The position numbers and the translations under genes were made by a program. Below the pieces are notes generated by a model. That model was given only the letters and a program-made list of their open reading frames with translations, searched no databases and had not been told where the DNA came from. This document shows, piece by piece, positions 1-10,671 of a stretch of DNA of 64,000 bases. The stretch lies in NCBI GenBank assembly GCA_944472135.2, contig OX235263.1:10523517-10587516 (forward strand), read 5' to 3'. Source of the stretch: Trichobilharzia regenti. Lineage: Eukaryota > Platyhelminthes > Trematoda > Strigeidida > Schistosomatidae. The first letter of the stretch is position 1. Each line of letters starts with the position of its first letter.

Positions 1-264
1 GCAAACAAACTTATCTTCTTTTCATCTTCGCCTCCTTGATTACAAGATAGAAAAGAGGCAGTTAATTAGAGTTTTGAATTTTCTAAGGTAGTAGTTAGTG
101 TTGTACACGGTCGAAGCATCTGCACAAGCAGATGTTTACCTTTAACTCTTTTTGGCTTACACTCCCAGTCTAAAAAGACGATGGCCTGGATTGCGCAATC
201 CGTGTTGTAGCCAATTCAGTTTGTGTAGCTTCACAATCTTATCAGTCGATTTACCCTTACATTC
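1..264. other. No recognisable feature
   Basis: AT-rich sequence upstream of the CR1-like fragment. It may include badly decayed upstream parts of that LINE, but no frame or motif could be recognised. Confidence 0.4.
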
Positions 265-1410
265 TTTCTCCCCTTCTGTTTTCGTTTTTCTTACATAACT
301 TGCCTCATTCTGATGTAGCCACTTTTATTAAATATGCCGATGACATCTCTGTTTCTATATCTGTCAACTCTTAGTCAGATTGTTCCAAATTAAATAACTT
401 TCGACCGGAAATTAGTCAGTGGTCCTCTTCAAACGGACTTAAGCTTAACCTGTCTAAATGTCAGGTAGTAAATTTCCCTTTCAGACGTAAATGTGACCTA
501 CAGAAACTAGTTAGCTCACATGGCCCCACCATCATTGACGGCACAGAGGTTGAAAATACATCTAATGTCAAGTGCCTTAAGCTGAGTTTTTCCACTGATC
601 TTTCCTAGTCCTCCCACATCTTGCTAGTCTCTAGAAAGATGTTTCGCTTAACGTTCTACATTAGGAAATTTAGGCAATCTGGCATAAAGCAGTCTTTGCT
701 TTCTCAGATTGTCGATTCTTGTATTATACCCATCCCTTTCTACTGCTCGCCATTAATCTTTTCTGGACTACTCAAGAAAGACTTTGCTTTGCTGATTAGG
801 GCACTAAAAGCCGTTAGTAGGGTAAGTGGGATATCGTTAAACCAACTGATTAACACTATTGTGGATAAACATATAATCCCATGTAAGAAAGTAGCGAATA
901 CAATATTGTCGGACCCCGAGCATCCTCTCTACACGCAGCTCTCTCCTTGCATTTCATCTGGTAGAACTAGAAGCAGCTATAGGAGGCTGGCTATATGCTA
1001 GGACTACCAAGTGCAAAAACTCCACAATACCATATCTGGCACAGCTGTTATGTGATGAGAAATCCATTATGTATGACATGATCAACTTACTGCAATACTC
1101 TAACAAATAGTCCCATTAGTTTTTGTTTTCCTTTCTTCGTTACTATAATACTGTTGTTGCACATCTTCTATCACACACCAACTTTATATTTCATATCCTG
1201 TGGTGCATTGTTTGAAATGTAAACGCTACGCTGTTTTTTTTTAATTTATCTTTTATTTTTTTGGCGTTGGTTTTTTATTTATTTATTTTGATTTTAAAAA
1301 TCTCATAAAATTTATGAGGTAATTAGATGCAATATATTGTAATGCACGCTGAAAATTCCATACCTGTACCACAAATACTGTTTGGAATAAAGCTGTAATA
1401 ATATTATTCT
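265..1410 (+). mobile_element. CR1-like (SR1-like) LINE, 3' part
   Basis: Degenerate 3' half of a non-LTR retrotransposon. The plus-strand translation gives the reverse-transcriptase catalytic box KYADD near 330-345, then SQWSSSNGLKLN and SKCQVVNF (about 410-480) and a thumb/C-terminal stretch including MFRLTFYIRKF (about 640). Stops interrupt it near 374 and 606, so it is dead; the longest open piece is 621-1001. The 3' UTR ends near 1350-1410 in a segment (gaaaattccatacctgtacc onward) that also forms the 3' end of the minus-strand copies at 47.3 and 57.0 kb. Assignment to the CR1 clade/SR1 family is from recognition of the RT style. Confidence 0.75.
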
Positions 1411-1504
1411 TACCTAACATTCTACGCCTCGCCACAATATTACCCAACATATTATACCACATAACACGGAGACAGAATTCAGGCAACTATGATCACGTCA
1501 TTAG

Positions 1505-1625
1505 TATACATTACTGTATAACACTGTGAGACTTTATCAAAACAAAATTTACCCATAATGGAATTACACTCTACCACCGTGTACAAGTTTTATTCTTATA
1601 TCAATGTTGACAGTTGTATTGCATC
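1505..1625 (+). repeat. PLE-type 3' terminal fragment
   Basis: Contains a string (aatggaattacactctacca and its surroundings) that recurs with variation at 15.5, 39.35 and 43.0 kb and, as a palindrome, at 48.1-48.24 kb. At 15.5 and 39.4 kb it lies just downstream of Penelope-like coding remnants, so it is read as their 3' end. No coding part is attached here. Confidence 0.45.
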
Positions 1626-1790
1626 ACATTTGTGGTATGTGATTATGGTGACACTAATGAGTATAGACTCCGTTATTACTCTTTCTTTCTATTTATTCCT
1701 ATTTGATTTGGGAAAACACATGTCATCCCAGTGAATACTGTGTCTTGCGTCTCACTCCTGTGTTCATGTGAAGTGACCTTCATTGGAACT

Positions 1791-2615
1791 TCATGCATTT
1801 ATTCCGCTTGATGAATTTGAATAAAGCGAGAACAACAGTGGTTTGTGCTGCACAAACCGCTGTTGTTCTCGCTTCACTGAAACGTTTATGCTCATTCACT
1901 CTTATTTTGAATTATCTACACGTATGACCCACATAGTTAATCGAAAATTTCGAGACATCTCCTCGACACGGGTGATGAGGTGGAAATCGAGAAATCCTTC
2001 AAAATTATCAACAGACAAAGGAGCTCCATTCTCCTGTAGTTTTCCGAAGAAATTTCTATCAAACGCTTGAAACCAGATTTATGTGTTCAGAGAGAAACAC
2101 TAATCAGTTAGTCTTTCCTTGCCCTGGTAACTGGATGTCTTTTTTTCTCTCATCTGATTACGCAATCTTTGTCTTTAACCTCGCGCTCCTTTTATAATCT
2201 TTTATTTTGCTTGTCTCTTGTTTCTATGACTCGAGTTCAACTCAGTACATTGTTACCTAACCTATTAGTCACTATGCATCTAACGCACATCTCATCTTTA
2301 TTATGTAACTCCCTTACTATTATATGCATACATTTATTTTGCTTAAACTTGAACTGCCTGTGTAAAAACTGTATAAGTGCAATTTTCTGAGCACTGTTCA
2401 CTAATTGCGGAACTTTCTGTCAACTAGCAACATGTAAAATTTACAAGTATGTTAAAAACTTCTCTGTACATAAGCCTGATAATTTAATTAGGCTGTAAGT
2501 GGCAGCTGATGAGAAGCCAACGAAATAGACAAATGATGGCACCATATTATTCTGCACAAACCACACTGTGTTGTTCTTGCTTTATTCAAATTCTTCAAGG
2601 GGAATAAATGCATGA
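1791..2615. repeat. Element bounded by inverted repeats (1791-1847 / 2553-2615)
   Basis: A segment of about 57 bp beginning tcatgcatttattccgcttg recurs inverted at 2553-2615. A third partial inverted copy directly abuts the left arm, making the hairpin 1824-1874. The roughly 680-bp interior has no long frame. Inverted terminal repeats of this size are typical of Penelope-like pLTRs, and a PLE RT fragment lies immediately downstream on the minus strand, so this may be the terminal part of that element; that link is inference. Confidence 0.5.
1824..1874. repeat. 24-bp near-perfect hairpin
   Basis: Arms 1824-1847 and 1851-1874 are complementary except at one position, with a 3-nt loop (ctg). 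The arms contain cgagaacaacag and its complement. Confidence 0.85.
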
Positions 2616-2636
2616 AATCGAAAATTCGTCATTTTT

Positions 2637-2889
2637 ACGCCTCAGTCTATAATTTAATTAATTTTTCCTTCACGTTCTCAGTGGAATATAGGGCTTCAAG
2701 CTAGTGGCTTGAAGTTTCCGTAGCAGTGTTTATTTTTACAGGATGGGGTTGCTAGCCTCATGCCCAACCTTTCCTCTTTACCAGGATTATGGCGAGGTAA
2801 AGGAATGTGTCGGCCGGGGATCGAACCTCGGACCATGTGCACGGTAGGCGATTGTCCTAACCGCTGTGCCACCGACGCCTCAGTCTATA
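2637..2889 (-). mobile_element. tRNA-headed SINE with RTE-derived body, flanked by 15-bp TSD
   Basis: Full-length SINE on the minus strand. Its head (right end) has a tRNA-like B box, the complement of ggatcgaacc, and an A-box-like agcggttagg. The body matches the ggctagcaacc...gctacagaaacttc segment of the RTE 5' UTR (compare 51367-51420), and the tail resembles RTE 3' ends (ccctatattccactgagaac type). The 15-bp sequence acgcctcagtctata occurs at both ends (2637-2651 and 2875-2889), a clear target-site duplication. Confidence 0.85.
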
Positions 2890-3125
2890 AGACGTTTTAT
2901 GTGTGGGAAAGGCTTCCCCACATCATTCTTTTTTTTATTATTAATGGTTTGTCATCTGCGTACCTCCACCAATATTTTATTGATGACATGGGTGGTTTAA
3001 GCGTACTTTAGCTTCTAAAAAATCCATGAGTGTGTCCGCTATTGTTGGTGTGACAAGCGATGCCATGGCTATTCCTATATTCTGTTGAAATATTTCTCCA
3101 CTAAATATGAAATATGCTGTTTTTA
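2890..3125 (-). mobile_element. Penelope-like element RT fragment
   Basis: Minus-strand translation gives a degraded RT motif resembling GIAMGSPVSPTIADxxMDFLE followed by a region like KYWWRYVDD, here broken by stops. This is the RT3-RT5 segment of a Penelope-like element of a different subtype from the one at 29.7 kb. The SINE at 2637-2889 has inserted into its downstream part. Confidence 0.55.
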
Positions 3126-3126
3126 C

Positions 3127-3690
3127 GAGTTGATCACGGATTAATATCAGTTAAAGAACCGTTGGGAACCCCAGAGTACTGGATAGTCAGCTGTTTCCTT
3201 TTAGTTTGGGAATCATTGGAAGTACCCCCCACTGAGCTTCGAACACAGGACCTCCCGGTTACAAGGCAAGCTACCATTCCATTCAACCACTAGGACCCGA
3301 TTTAATGGCCTTCTACTAATTTGTGACTTAGCGCTACCCCCAAGTGAGAAATCGTGACCAGTGAGGTATATCTAATCAAGTGTGAGGATGGATGTCCCAC
3401 CTATGACACTGTTTTTCGTGATCACGCTAAATCACGAATTGGTAGAAGTTAGAATTCATCGGCTAGTCATTGTATCGGTCCCAATGGCTGAATGATATAC
3501 AAGCTCATCTTGTTACCAAAAGGTCCAAGTGTTCAAACTCTGGCAGTGGATGAGTACTTCCGATGATTCCCGAACTAAAAGGAAACAACTGACTATACAG
3601 TACTCCAGTGAGGGTTTTCAATGGTTCTCTAACTGACATCGATCCATGATCAAATCATAAAAACATAACTAATCCTCACATACCAACTAT
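3127..3690. repeat. Fold-back pair of hammerhead family-B repeats
   Basis: A minus-strand copy (about 3127-3340) and a plus-strand copy (about 3341-3690) of the hammerhead family-B repeat lie head to head. Each shows the tRNA-like head (tcccaatggctgaatg; ggtcc...gttcaaactc) and the degenerate ribozyme segment ending cagtactcc. Both ribozyme cores are broken (tccgatga and tccaatga instead of the CTGANGA type). Confidence 0.7.
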
Positions 3691-3845
3691 TTTGCACCTT
3701 TTATTATCTCTTCTACGGATAACTGTATTGTCTTTTAAAATTATGTTTACTGTATTCATATATTTACATATATGCATAGTAACTTCTTATCTTTACTGAC
3801 TCAAACGTTTCAAATCACGTCTTTCTTTTTTTTGTAATCCAACAG

Positions 3846-6800
3846 AATTACAAACCTCCCAGACAACTGCCAATCAGACATCAACCTCACGAAGCCGTAA
3901 AACTTCCTGCTGGCCATGTTGCAGCAGTTCACCAGGCTTCTTCAAACTATACCAACTATCTCAACGTAACACAAAACAAACTACACACCACAAGCCAAAA
4001 CTTCCGTATAGAACATTCCATATTAAAAAGGCGTGTTATCAATTCTGTTATGGATTATGGTTGTGCCTAAGATGCTTACTCACCTTGATCTGTCTCCTGC
4101 CAGCATGTTCATGTCATTGGCTGTGCGGTAGTCAAAAGATAAAAGGCTTTAAACGAAGCAGGAGTTTTCTATTCTATTTATACGTGACAGTTAAATTGTT
4201 ATATTTAGTCAATATATTTGCCCAGCTGTACTTAATGAAAGTATTTCTAGGCGTTAAATCCTACTTTTTTGGTATACAAGTCCTACGCGATTTGATTAAT
4301 GGTAATGTATGGAGTGAAACAGGACATTTTCCACGAGTTACTTATTGTGATTTTGAAGCGAAAAAGTTGGGGAAAAATTATAAGTGAGTAGTTTCGAATC
4401 TTTTTTATGTTAATATGAATTTCTTACCTAACATTATTTAGGAAATTATTGGAAAGCTATTTCGTCTTAATTTGCGATTCTTCAGTGGTTCTGATCCATT
4501 ATCCTAACGGCACTGAATTGAAACTACCACCTTTTAGGCTAAAAAAAGAGAACCTACTGATCAATCAACCCATGCATTAGAATCTGATAACCCGTTAGTA
4601 TCAACCTCTGTCGATTCGTAACTTATAAAATTTATTATTTTTTGAAACAACGTCCATTAAATCGCCGCGGCTACTTAAATCACTGTACTAACTAAATTTC
4701 CTATCCATTAAAATGCATCGTGTTTACACCGCTTCACGATTGCAGTAGACTGGATAATGCAACAGACAGTGGATGACAACGAGGAGACAGGCATAAAATG
4801 GACCCATAGAAAAAACTTGGAGGATTTGGATTTCGCCTAGGATATAGGTTTGATTTCCAACAAACTGGAAGACATACAAGTGAAAAGCGACAAGTTGGAA
4901 AAGGAAGAAGAATCAAAGATAGGACTTTCTTCTGGTGAACATAGAGAAAACAACAGACTGCAATCAGCCGGCACAAATAGGAGAAATTCAAAAGAAACAA
5001 TCTCCTTCACCTACCTACCTACCTACCCATCTGGGAAGCATCGTTTCAACTGCAGACGGAGAGAATTGATAAGGATATCAAAGGAGCGAGAATCAGGAAA
5101 GCCAGCAAGCTTTCTTCCCTCTCAAGTTTGTATGGGGTCAACCCTCAGTACTCAGCATGAAATATAAGATCAAGATTTTCAATTCCAATGTGAAGGCAGT
5201 GGTACTTTATGGACAGGAGACATGGCGGCGTGTCACGAAGGCCACTTCGAACAAACTACACACCTTCATCAACAACTTTCTTCGTTTAATACTTCGCTCA
5301 AGATCAGATGGAAGGCCAGAAGAGACTAATAACAGGGATCTCTGGTAGCGAAGCAATTGAGGAACCAATTGTGCTAGAAATATGCAGGAAGAAATGGAGG
5401 TGGATTGGCTGGCCGTACTCTGAGAAAACAAACCATCTCGTGTGTAACATCAGACGGCAGGTCATCGCTCGAGTTGAACCTGAACAGGAAGTGGCGAGGT
5501 GGTTGTCAGTGTGAAGGTGACATGGAGGAGGTGATGTGAAGAGGAGATGAAAGTATGTGAGCGGACGTGAAGGGAGGTGAAAACATTGGTGGCAAACTGA
5601 ACGCAGATGATATTTTATCGATTAGCATAAAGATTCTGCACAATACTTTGCAGTGAAACTCTTGAACTTCTGTACTGTGTATACAGAATGTATACATGGA
5701 TGTTTAGGGATAAAGCCATTATTATGAATACTAAGATCATCTGGAATAGATAAAGGACGCGAGCCAACACAATCACTCCACTGACAACTGTGCAGACCAA
5801 AGGGGACAACAAGAAAAAGGATACAAAGTCAGCACCATCTGCAAAACAAATTGCATGAACTGTGAGAAAACACTACACTGGTCATAGTGGGCGTCCCCTT
5901 CAACTCATAGTCCAAAAACATTAATTAGCTTTGAAAAGACGCGATATGTATTCTTTCATATTGCTGCATGTGCACAATTACGGACACTAGTTTTATTGAG
6001 AGAGAGAGAGAGAGTGTGTGTGTGTAGAAATTTTGAATGAAGGAAACACCAAAATTTCTAGAGGCCTAGCTGGCACCCAGAAGAATCAGTGATTAACAGA
6101 CAAATTACAATAGACTAAGTTTATCAACCAACTGGTTAGGACGCTCGCCAGCCATGCATATGGTCCTGGGTTCGATTCTCGGCCACAGACGCAATCTTTC
6201 ACCTCACTAAGCCAGAAATAATGCCAGTAAAGAGGAAGAGTTGGCCATGAGGCTATCAACCCCATCCTGTAAAAATAATCACCACTGCTACAGAAACTTC
6301 AAGCCACTAGCTTGAAGCCCTATATTCTACTGAGAACGTGAAGGAAAAATTATTATTATTATCAACCAATTGAGGATAAATAACGTGACAAACAGCTCCA
6401 AATTCCAAGTGAATACAAATGATGAGCAATTACATCATTATTCATGGAGAATTCAACTGATATTACACGACAGGCCATTGCTCGAGTGTAACCTTAAATG
6501 GGAAACGATGTGTTGGTCGTCAGTGGGAAGGTGACATGGAGGACATAATGTGAAGAGGAGATGGAAGCATGTCGGCAGACATGGAGCCAGGTGATGAAAA
6601 CGTTTGCAGCGAACCAAACGCAATGGAGGCGTGCGGCTGAAGCCCTATGTTCCTCTAGGAATTAAAGGAAACAATAACAGTGTTTATACATTATGCAAAA
6701 TTATCAGCCGACTTTATTGCGTGTTATTTTCTCTTCGTATGGCATCTTCAAATATAACACTCACTGACAGTAGATCGCGTGTGTCACAGTTCTATATGAT

Positions 6801-9800
6801 CCACTATTATGATAACTCTTCTTTTCCTTCTCCAAGAAATACGCGACATAATAATGTTGAATGCCAATCATATAAACTTCAGGAGGGCATTTTGTGAACC
6901 AAGGACACCACTCAGAAATCGTCATCTCGTGCATTGGTATAAGCTGCCATATAGTGTAATACTTCTTCTGACCTTCAATAAAAAATCAGCATGTTGCAAA
7001 CGATTCAAATACTCACCAGAATAAACAAACCTACTGGAGGTCACATTTTACTGTATTTAAACAAACAAAAAATACTGAAGATGTTGTCTAGAAGGACTAC
7101 GGAATATCTGCAACTGAAAACAGCCGAGTCGATAATGTTTATGCGGTGGACCCTATTGGTCACGACTATCTGTCTATCAGAACTACAGAACATCCATTCG
7201 ACTCAATGGCTGAATGGCTAATGACCTGCCAGATACCCCCAAGGCCCTAAGTTTGATCCCTGGTGGGATCATGAGTGCATACTTCTAAAGAGTCCTTACC
7301 AAGGACAAAAATAGCTGAGCAGTGTCTTACAATAATTCTATAACTGATGTTCGGTTCGTATTCCAATGAAACACAAAATTCAACTTCTATGCTTTTTAGC
7401 AATTTTTCAGGATTTTATTTTCCTTCACGTTCCCATTGGAATATAGAGCTCGAAGGTAGAAGCCTGAAGTTTCTGTAGCAGTGTTAATTTTTACAGGATG
7501 CGGTTGCTAGCCTCATGCCCAACCTCTCCTCTTTACCAGCATTATTATTCTCAGCTTAGAGAGGTAAAGAAGTGCATCGGTGGCCAGGGATCGAACCCCT
7601 GACCATGTGCATGGTCGGCGAGCGTCCTAACCCTATGCCACCGACACCCTATTAGTTTAACTTCACTATGTTGAGTGTTCAACGAATATCATTTCAAAAA
7701 CTGATAAGCATCATGGTGAAATTCACAGTCAGTCAGTCAGTCAGTTTTACTTCTGATCACTTTAGTAGTTGGATCTGTTCAGGACAGTTAGCTTAACCTT
7801 GTTACCAATCAACTGATGAATGAGATTCCAGAAGTTACTGATTTTTTTTCTAACTTTGAATTCAAAATTATAGCTATTTCAACACCTAATTGCTTGATTG
7901 TTTGTTAGCGAATGCGTTACGATTCTCGAATCTTCTTCTTAGTCAGTTATCATTATTAGGATAAGACATTAGAACACTTAGTTAAATTCCTTTATTCCCA
8001 TAACATGACTGATTCAAATATACTGGAGTAATCTATGTAGTCGACTTGATAATCATCATGTGTCAGGTATTTTATAGATTGCATTGATTCTGTCTAGTCA
8101 TCTAGTCACAAGTAGATTCCTTTCGCTTCCATAGGCTGTCCCTGGATGACTGTGCAAAATTTGATTATTTAGTCTTTTATCACGCGAAGGTGATAACGTT
8201 TATGAATATCGCCCAAGCGAATGTGATAAAAATCGAAACGTGTGTGATTTCAGTGGATGAGGTATATCTGAACGGTATTCTAACCTTCTTAGTTTGACTC
8301 TTTATATTGTACTTTATAAACGTGAGATTCCTGTAAATGGACGTTATTCAAGTACTGTGTGGAATCAAGCCGTAATCAAAAATAAATAAAATACCGATAT
8401 CAATTACAGCACCAATGAAAACTAGGGGGAGGACTGAACAGTTGTTTAGTCCGAACTCGGGACTCTTCAATGGCACGTACATATGACCTCGCCAGACATC
8501 AATAAGAGTTTTTAACTATTCTGCCAATAGGACAGAATCCAATGGTTCATTAAGTTGAACTTCTGTTTATTCATAATATGCATAGCTCAACAGCCGAACA
8601 ACGTCATCAATGAGTTTCTGTCTCCATATCCTAATTGCCGGACCTTACTTTCCATAATTAACATGTATTTTATATTTTGATTATAGCTTGATTACACATG
8701 TATTTTTGGTCAATGCATGGAACTTTCAGTATGTGATATTGTTAGCCCAAATTTTGCAAACCGACCAATAATATCAGGTGTGCATCGGCACTGGATCAAA
8801 CCCGGACCATGTGCGTGGCCAGCGGAAGTCCTAACCGCTGTTCCATCGAATTTCAGGAAACCCGGCCAACAGCCAGTCGCTAGTGAACATTAGGTTAATT
8901 TTTTAGCATTATTTTCCTGGAATCCGATTTATTTTGAGGTGAATTTTCAGCTGACATCAGTTAGAATTGAAAACCAGGTTCTTTTTTCAACCCTTTTTTA
9001 TTCCTGTACATTCCCAGTGGAACATAGGTGGTTTCAAGCTAGAGGCTCGAAGTTTCTGTAGCAATGGTGATTATTTTTACACGATAGGGTTTCTAGCCTC
9101 ATGCCCAATCTTCCCCCTTTACCGAGGTAATGGAGTGCGTTGGTAGCAGGGGATCGAACCGCGGACTACCTTTGTGGTCGGCGAGCACTCTTCAACCCTA
9201 CGTGTGATCATATATGAGAAATTGCGAGGTGTCCCGAACGACAACTGTTTTGTAATCACTGGTTTTCAAAAGTTCTCTAAATGATGTCATTTTGATGATC
9301 TAATCTGAAGTCAGCTGCACTAATCTGCACTTTAACTAACGTTTTCTTTCTATTTTCAAATTTCAGATATACTCTACAATGTGTCCTTCCATTGAATTTA
9401 TTCCTAGAAAAAGTATACATCTTCTTATGGTTTTGGATTGTATTCGTCGGTGTGTTGACCTTCTACAGTCTACTCAAATGGTTATCACGTCTTACTATAG
9501 CAAACAGTCGTATAACATTTGTTACCAAGTTTTTATATTCATGGAATGAAACGAAGGCCTTAAGTGAATTGAATCCTGTCACTTTAAAACTATTTGTACA
9601 TAATTATTTAAATTTAGACGGAGTATTCCTTCTATGGTTAATATCTATCAATGCCGGGGATTTGATTATCAGTGATTTAATTATCGCTTTATGGAATTTA
9701 TTTGAAGCTAGACTTCTGGCTATCCAGTCGGCTGCTACAAAACCCCTAACAATGAGTATCACAAAAAACGATCATAAGGATAATACCAATTCATGCGCTC

Positions 9801-10159
9801 AGCCTGATCCTAATAATAATGGTGATTTCCCAATTCAACCAAAATTAGTATCATCGTCAACATCGCTAAGGCTGAAACAAACAACTGAATATGATCAACA
9901 GGCGGCTATGTTGAAACCATCACATGCATACATTCCAACCTATCATACATTATGTCCACATTCGCGACCATTTTTAGCTCGACATGAGTCACTTGAGCCT
10001 ACAGTCTACTTTAATACGGATTTGTTAGCTGCTTCAGCAGCAAAAACAAGATCGTTGCAAACGTGTTATGGTGTAACACCGTATGATAATAATAATAATA
10101 ATAATAATAATATATGTCGCAGAACAGATATATTTGAAAGTTCAGATAGTATTGTATGA
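3846..10159 (+). CDS. Innexin (gap-junction/hemichannel protein), two 3'-terminal exons 3846-4383 and 9367-10159
   Basis: Innexins are four-pass membrane proteins that form invertebrate gap junctions. Exon A (3846-4383) follows a pyrimidine-rich acceptor (…ctttctttt…ccaacag). It encodes a Ser/Thr/Cys-rich cytoplasmic-loop region, transmembrane segment 3 (LYVTVKLLYLVNIFAQ, about 4165-4245) and the start of extracellular loop 2 with FPRVTYCDFE. It ends at an AA|GTGAGT donor. Exon B starts after the tttcag acceptor and continues the frame exactly (phase 2 to 2): YTLQCVLPLNLF, then transmembrane segment 4 (EKVYIFLWFWIVFVGVLTF, 9398-9460) and the innexin C-terminal signature LDGVFLLWLISINAGD (9625-9670). 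It ends in a tail of about 150 residues with an Asn run and stop TGA at 10157-10159. Two loop-2 cysteines are visible. The exons for TM1-TM2 and the start codon lie left of the window. An alternative acceptor at 4103 would shorten exon A. The intron (4384-9366) holds many transposon remnants. The exact paralogue is not determined. Confidence 0.88.
4384..4732 (+). other. Innexin intron, left part
   Basis: Begins with the donor GTGAGT. AT-rich with nothing recognised before the RTE fragment at 4733. Confidence 0.6.
4733..5625 (+). mobile_element. RTE-clade LINE, 3' part (subfamily 1)
   Basis: Within the innexin intron. Translation starts at AVDWIMQQT and LEDLDFA, but the catalytic FADD is broken (ttcgcctaggat gives F-A-stop-D). 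It continues through ISNKLEDIQVKSDKLE (4850-4920), the variable linker, and the C-terminal segments VVLYGQETW (5190) and EICRKKWRWIGW (5375-5410). Several frameshifts place these in different frames. It ends around the fragment resembling …gtggcaaactgaacgcagatg. Confidence 0.8.
5775..5945 (+). mobile_element. PLE GIY-YIG domain fragment
   Basis: Degenerate reading KHYTGHSGRPLQL, matching the Cys-rich GIY-YIG-like endonuclease start of Penelope-like elements (compare CEKHYIG…SGRPLSPRIHEHK at 32.55-32.62 kb). Stops and frameshifts are present. Confidence 0.55.
5998..6026. repeat. (GA)n(GT)n microsatellite
   Basis: Simple GA repeats followed by GT repeats in the innexin intron. Confidence 0.9.
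6130..6362 (+). mobile_element. tRNA-headed SINE with RTE-derived body
   Basis: Head with gttaggacgctcgcc and a B box gggttcgattctc, then the pyrimidine-rich middle (cacctcactaagccagaaat), the RTE-like gctacagaaacttc segment, and a tail ending gaacgtgaaggaaaaattattattatt. Nearly full length. Confidence 0.8.
6470..6690 (+). mobile_element. RTE LINE 3' end fragment
   Basis: Matches the last part of the RTE copies (gccattgctcgagtg … gaagccctatgttcctctagg … aaaggaaac), equivalent to 54270-54475. Inside the innexin intron. Confidence 0.75.
7195..7365 (+). repeat. tRNA-headed hammerhead repeat, degenerate
   Basis: A-box-like tggctgaatgg and B-box-like agtttgatccc, followed by a decayed ribozyme: actt-ctaaaga-gtcc…ggac-aaaa. 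Stem II (gtcc/ggac) persists but the core is mutated. Confidence 0.55.
7420..7652 (-). mobile_element. tRNA-headed SINE with RTE-derived body
   Basis: Minus-strand full-length copy: the tail (complement of gaacgtgaaggaaaataa) at the left, the gctacagaaacttc and ggctagcaacc segments, and the B-box complement ggatcgaaccc near 7588. It shares the same head as the copies at 2.65 and 42.7 kb. Confidence 0.8.
8325..8398 (+). repeat. CR1-type LINE/SINE tail fragment
   Basis: Carries the tail motif tactgtgtggaatcaagc…gtaatcaaaaata shared by the CR1-tailed SINEs (39.9, 50.4 kb) and, in diverged form, by CR1-like LINE 3' ends. No tRNA head is attached, so it is 5'-truncated. Confidence 0.6.
8405..8490 (-). 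repeat. Hammerhead family-B fragment
   Basis: The minus strand reads attgaagagtcccgag…cggac-taaa-caactgtt-cagtcc, a decayed hammerhead core. The tRNA head is missing. Confidence 0.5.
8665..8857 (-). mobile_element. tRNA-headed SINE with CR1-type tail
   Basis: Minus strand: head with the B-box complement ggatcaaaccc (near 8793), a middle segment matching gcacacctgatat…ggtcgg of the 39.77-kb copy, and a tail like tgaaagttccatgcattgacc…aatcaagc. Nearly full length. Confidence 0.7.
8985..9212 (-). mobile_element. tRNA-headed SINE with RTE-derived body
   Basis: Minus-strand copy: the tail (cattcccagtggaacatagg) at the left, agtttctgtagc, tctagcctcatgccc, and the B-box complement ggatcgaacc at 9151. 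Directly upstream of the innexin terminal exon. Confidence 0.75.
10085..10112 (+). repeat. Coding (AAT)n microsatellite
   Basis: A run of AAT triplets in frame in the innexin C-terminal tail, encoding consecutive asparagines. Length polymorphism would change the protein without a frameshift. Confidence 0.9.
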
Positions 10160-10215
10160 ATTACTTATGTCACATTGCATAATTACTTATATATATGCAT
10201 ATACATTTGTCTGTA

Positions 10216-10231
10216 AATAAAAACAAATAAA
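10216..10231 (+). promoter_or_regulatory. Polyadenylation signals of the innexin gene
   Basis: Two AATAAA hexamers (10216-10221 and 10226-10231), 57-72 bp after the innexin stop codon. Confidence 0.7.
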
Positions 10232-10279
10232 TATAACAAATTATTGTAATACATTACGTTGGTGTTTCAGTGTTAAAAT

Positions 10280-10665
10280 ATATTAGATTGTTAGAGACAA
10301 TCAGTAGGAAGCCATGCTTGACTTAGGTCCGAACCCGCGTCACAAGCCAGTACTACAATCACAGGGGACGTGAGTATTTTCAAAGTCGCAGATATACCTT
10401 GATAACTAGTGACTGCCAACTAGCACGAAATCTAGGTCAAGAAGGGCTTCCTGGTGATTGCCTCCAACCATCTAATATCATCTAATCAATGTGCACCATG
10501 ATGGCAAGCTACCTAGAATGATGGCCACTTTGCAAACCTTACTAACAGAATTTGGTCTGTACCAAAGAAAGGAGTAGATATATCACACTAGTTACTAGTG
10601 TCTAATCAGTGTTAGAATGCTCGTAAACGATGCTTCTAGATCCGGACAATGTACGCCCGAACTTC
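10280..10665. other. No gene; possible old dispersed repeat
   Basis: No long frame. Short phrases (agtactacaatcacaggggac) loosely resemble the repeat shared by 13.6-13.88 and 34.44-34.81 kb. No family is recognised. Confidence 0.35.
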
Positions 10666-10671
10666 ACCAAA

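Noticed and set aside
2506..2525. ctgatga…cgaaa, a hammerhead-like core
   Set aside because: No plausible stem II beyond one pair and no partners for stems I and III; likely chance.
2760..3011. 83-codon plus-strand frame with a Cys-containing stretch
   Set aside because: It lies antisense across a SINE and a PLE fragment.
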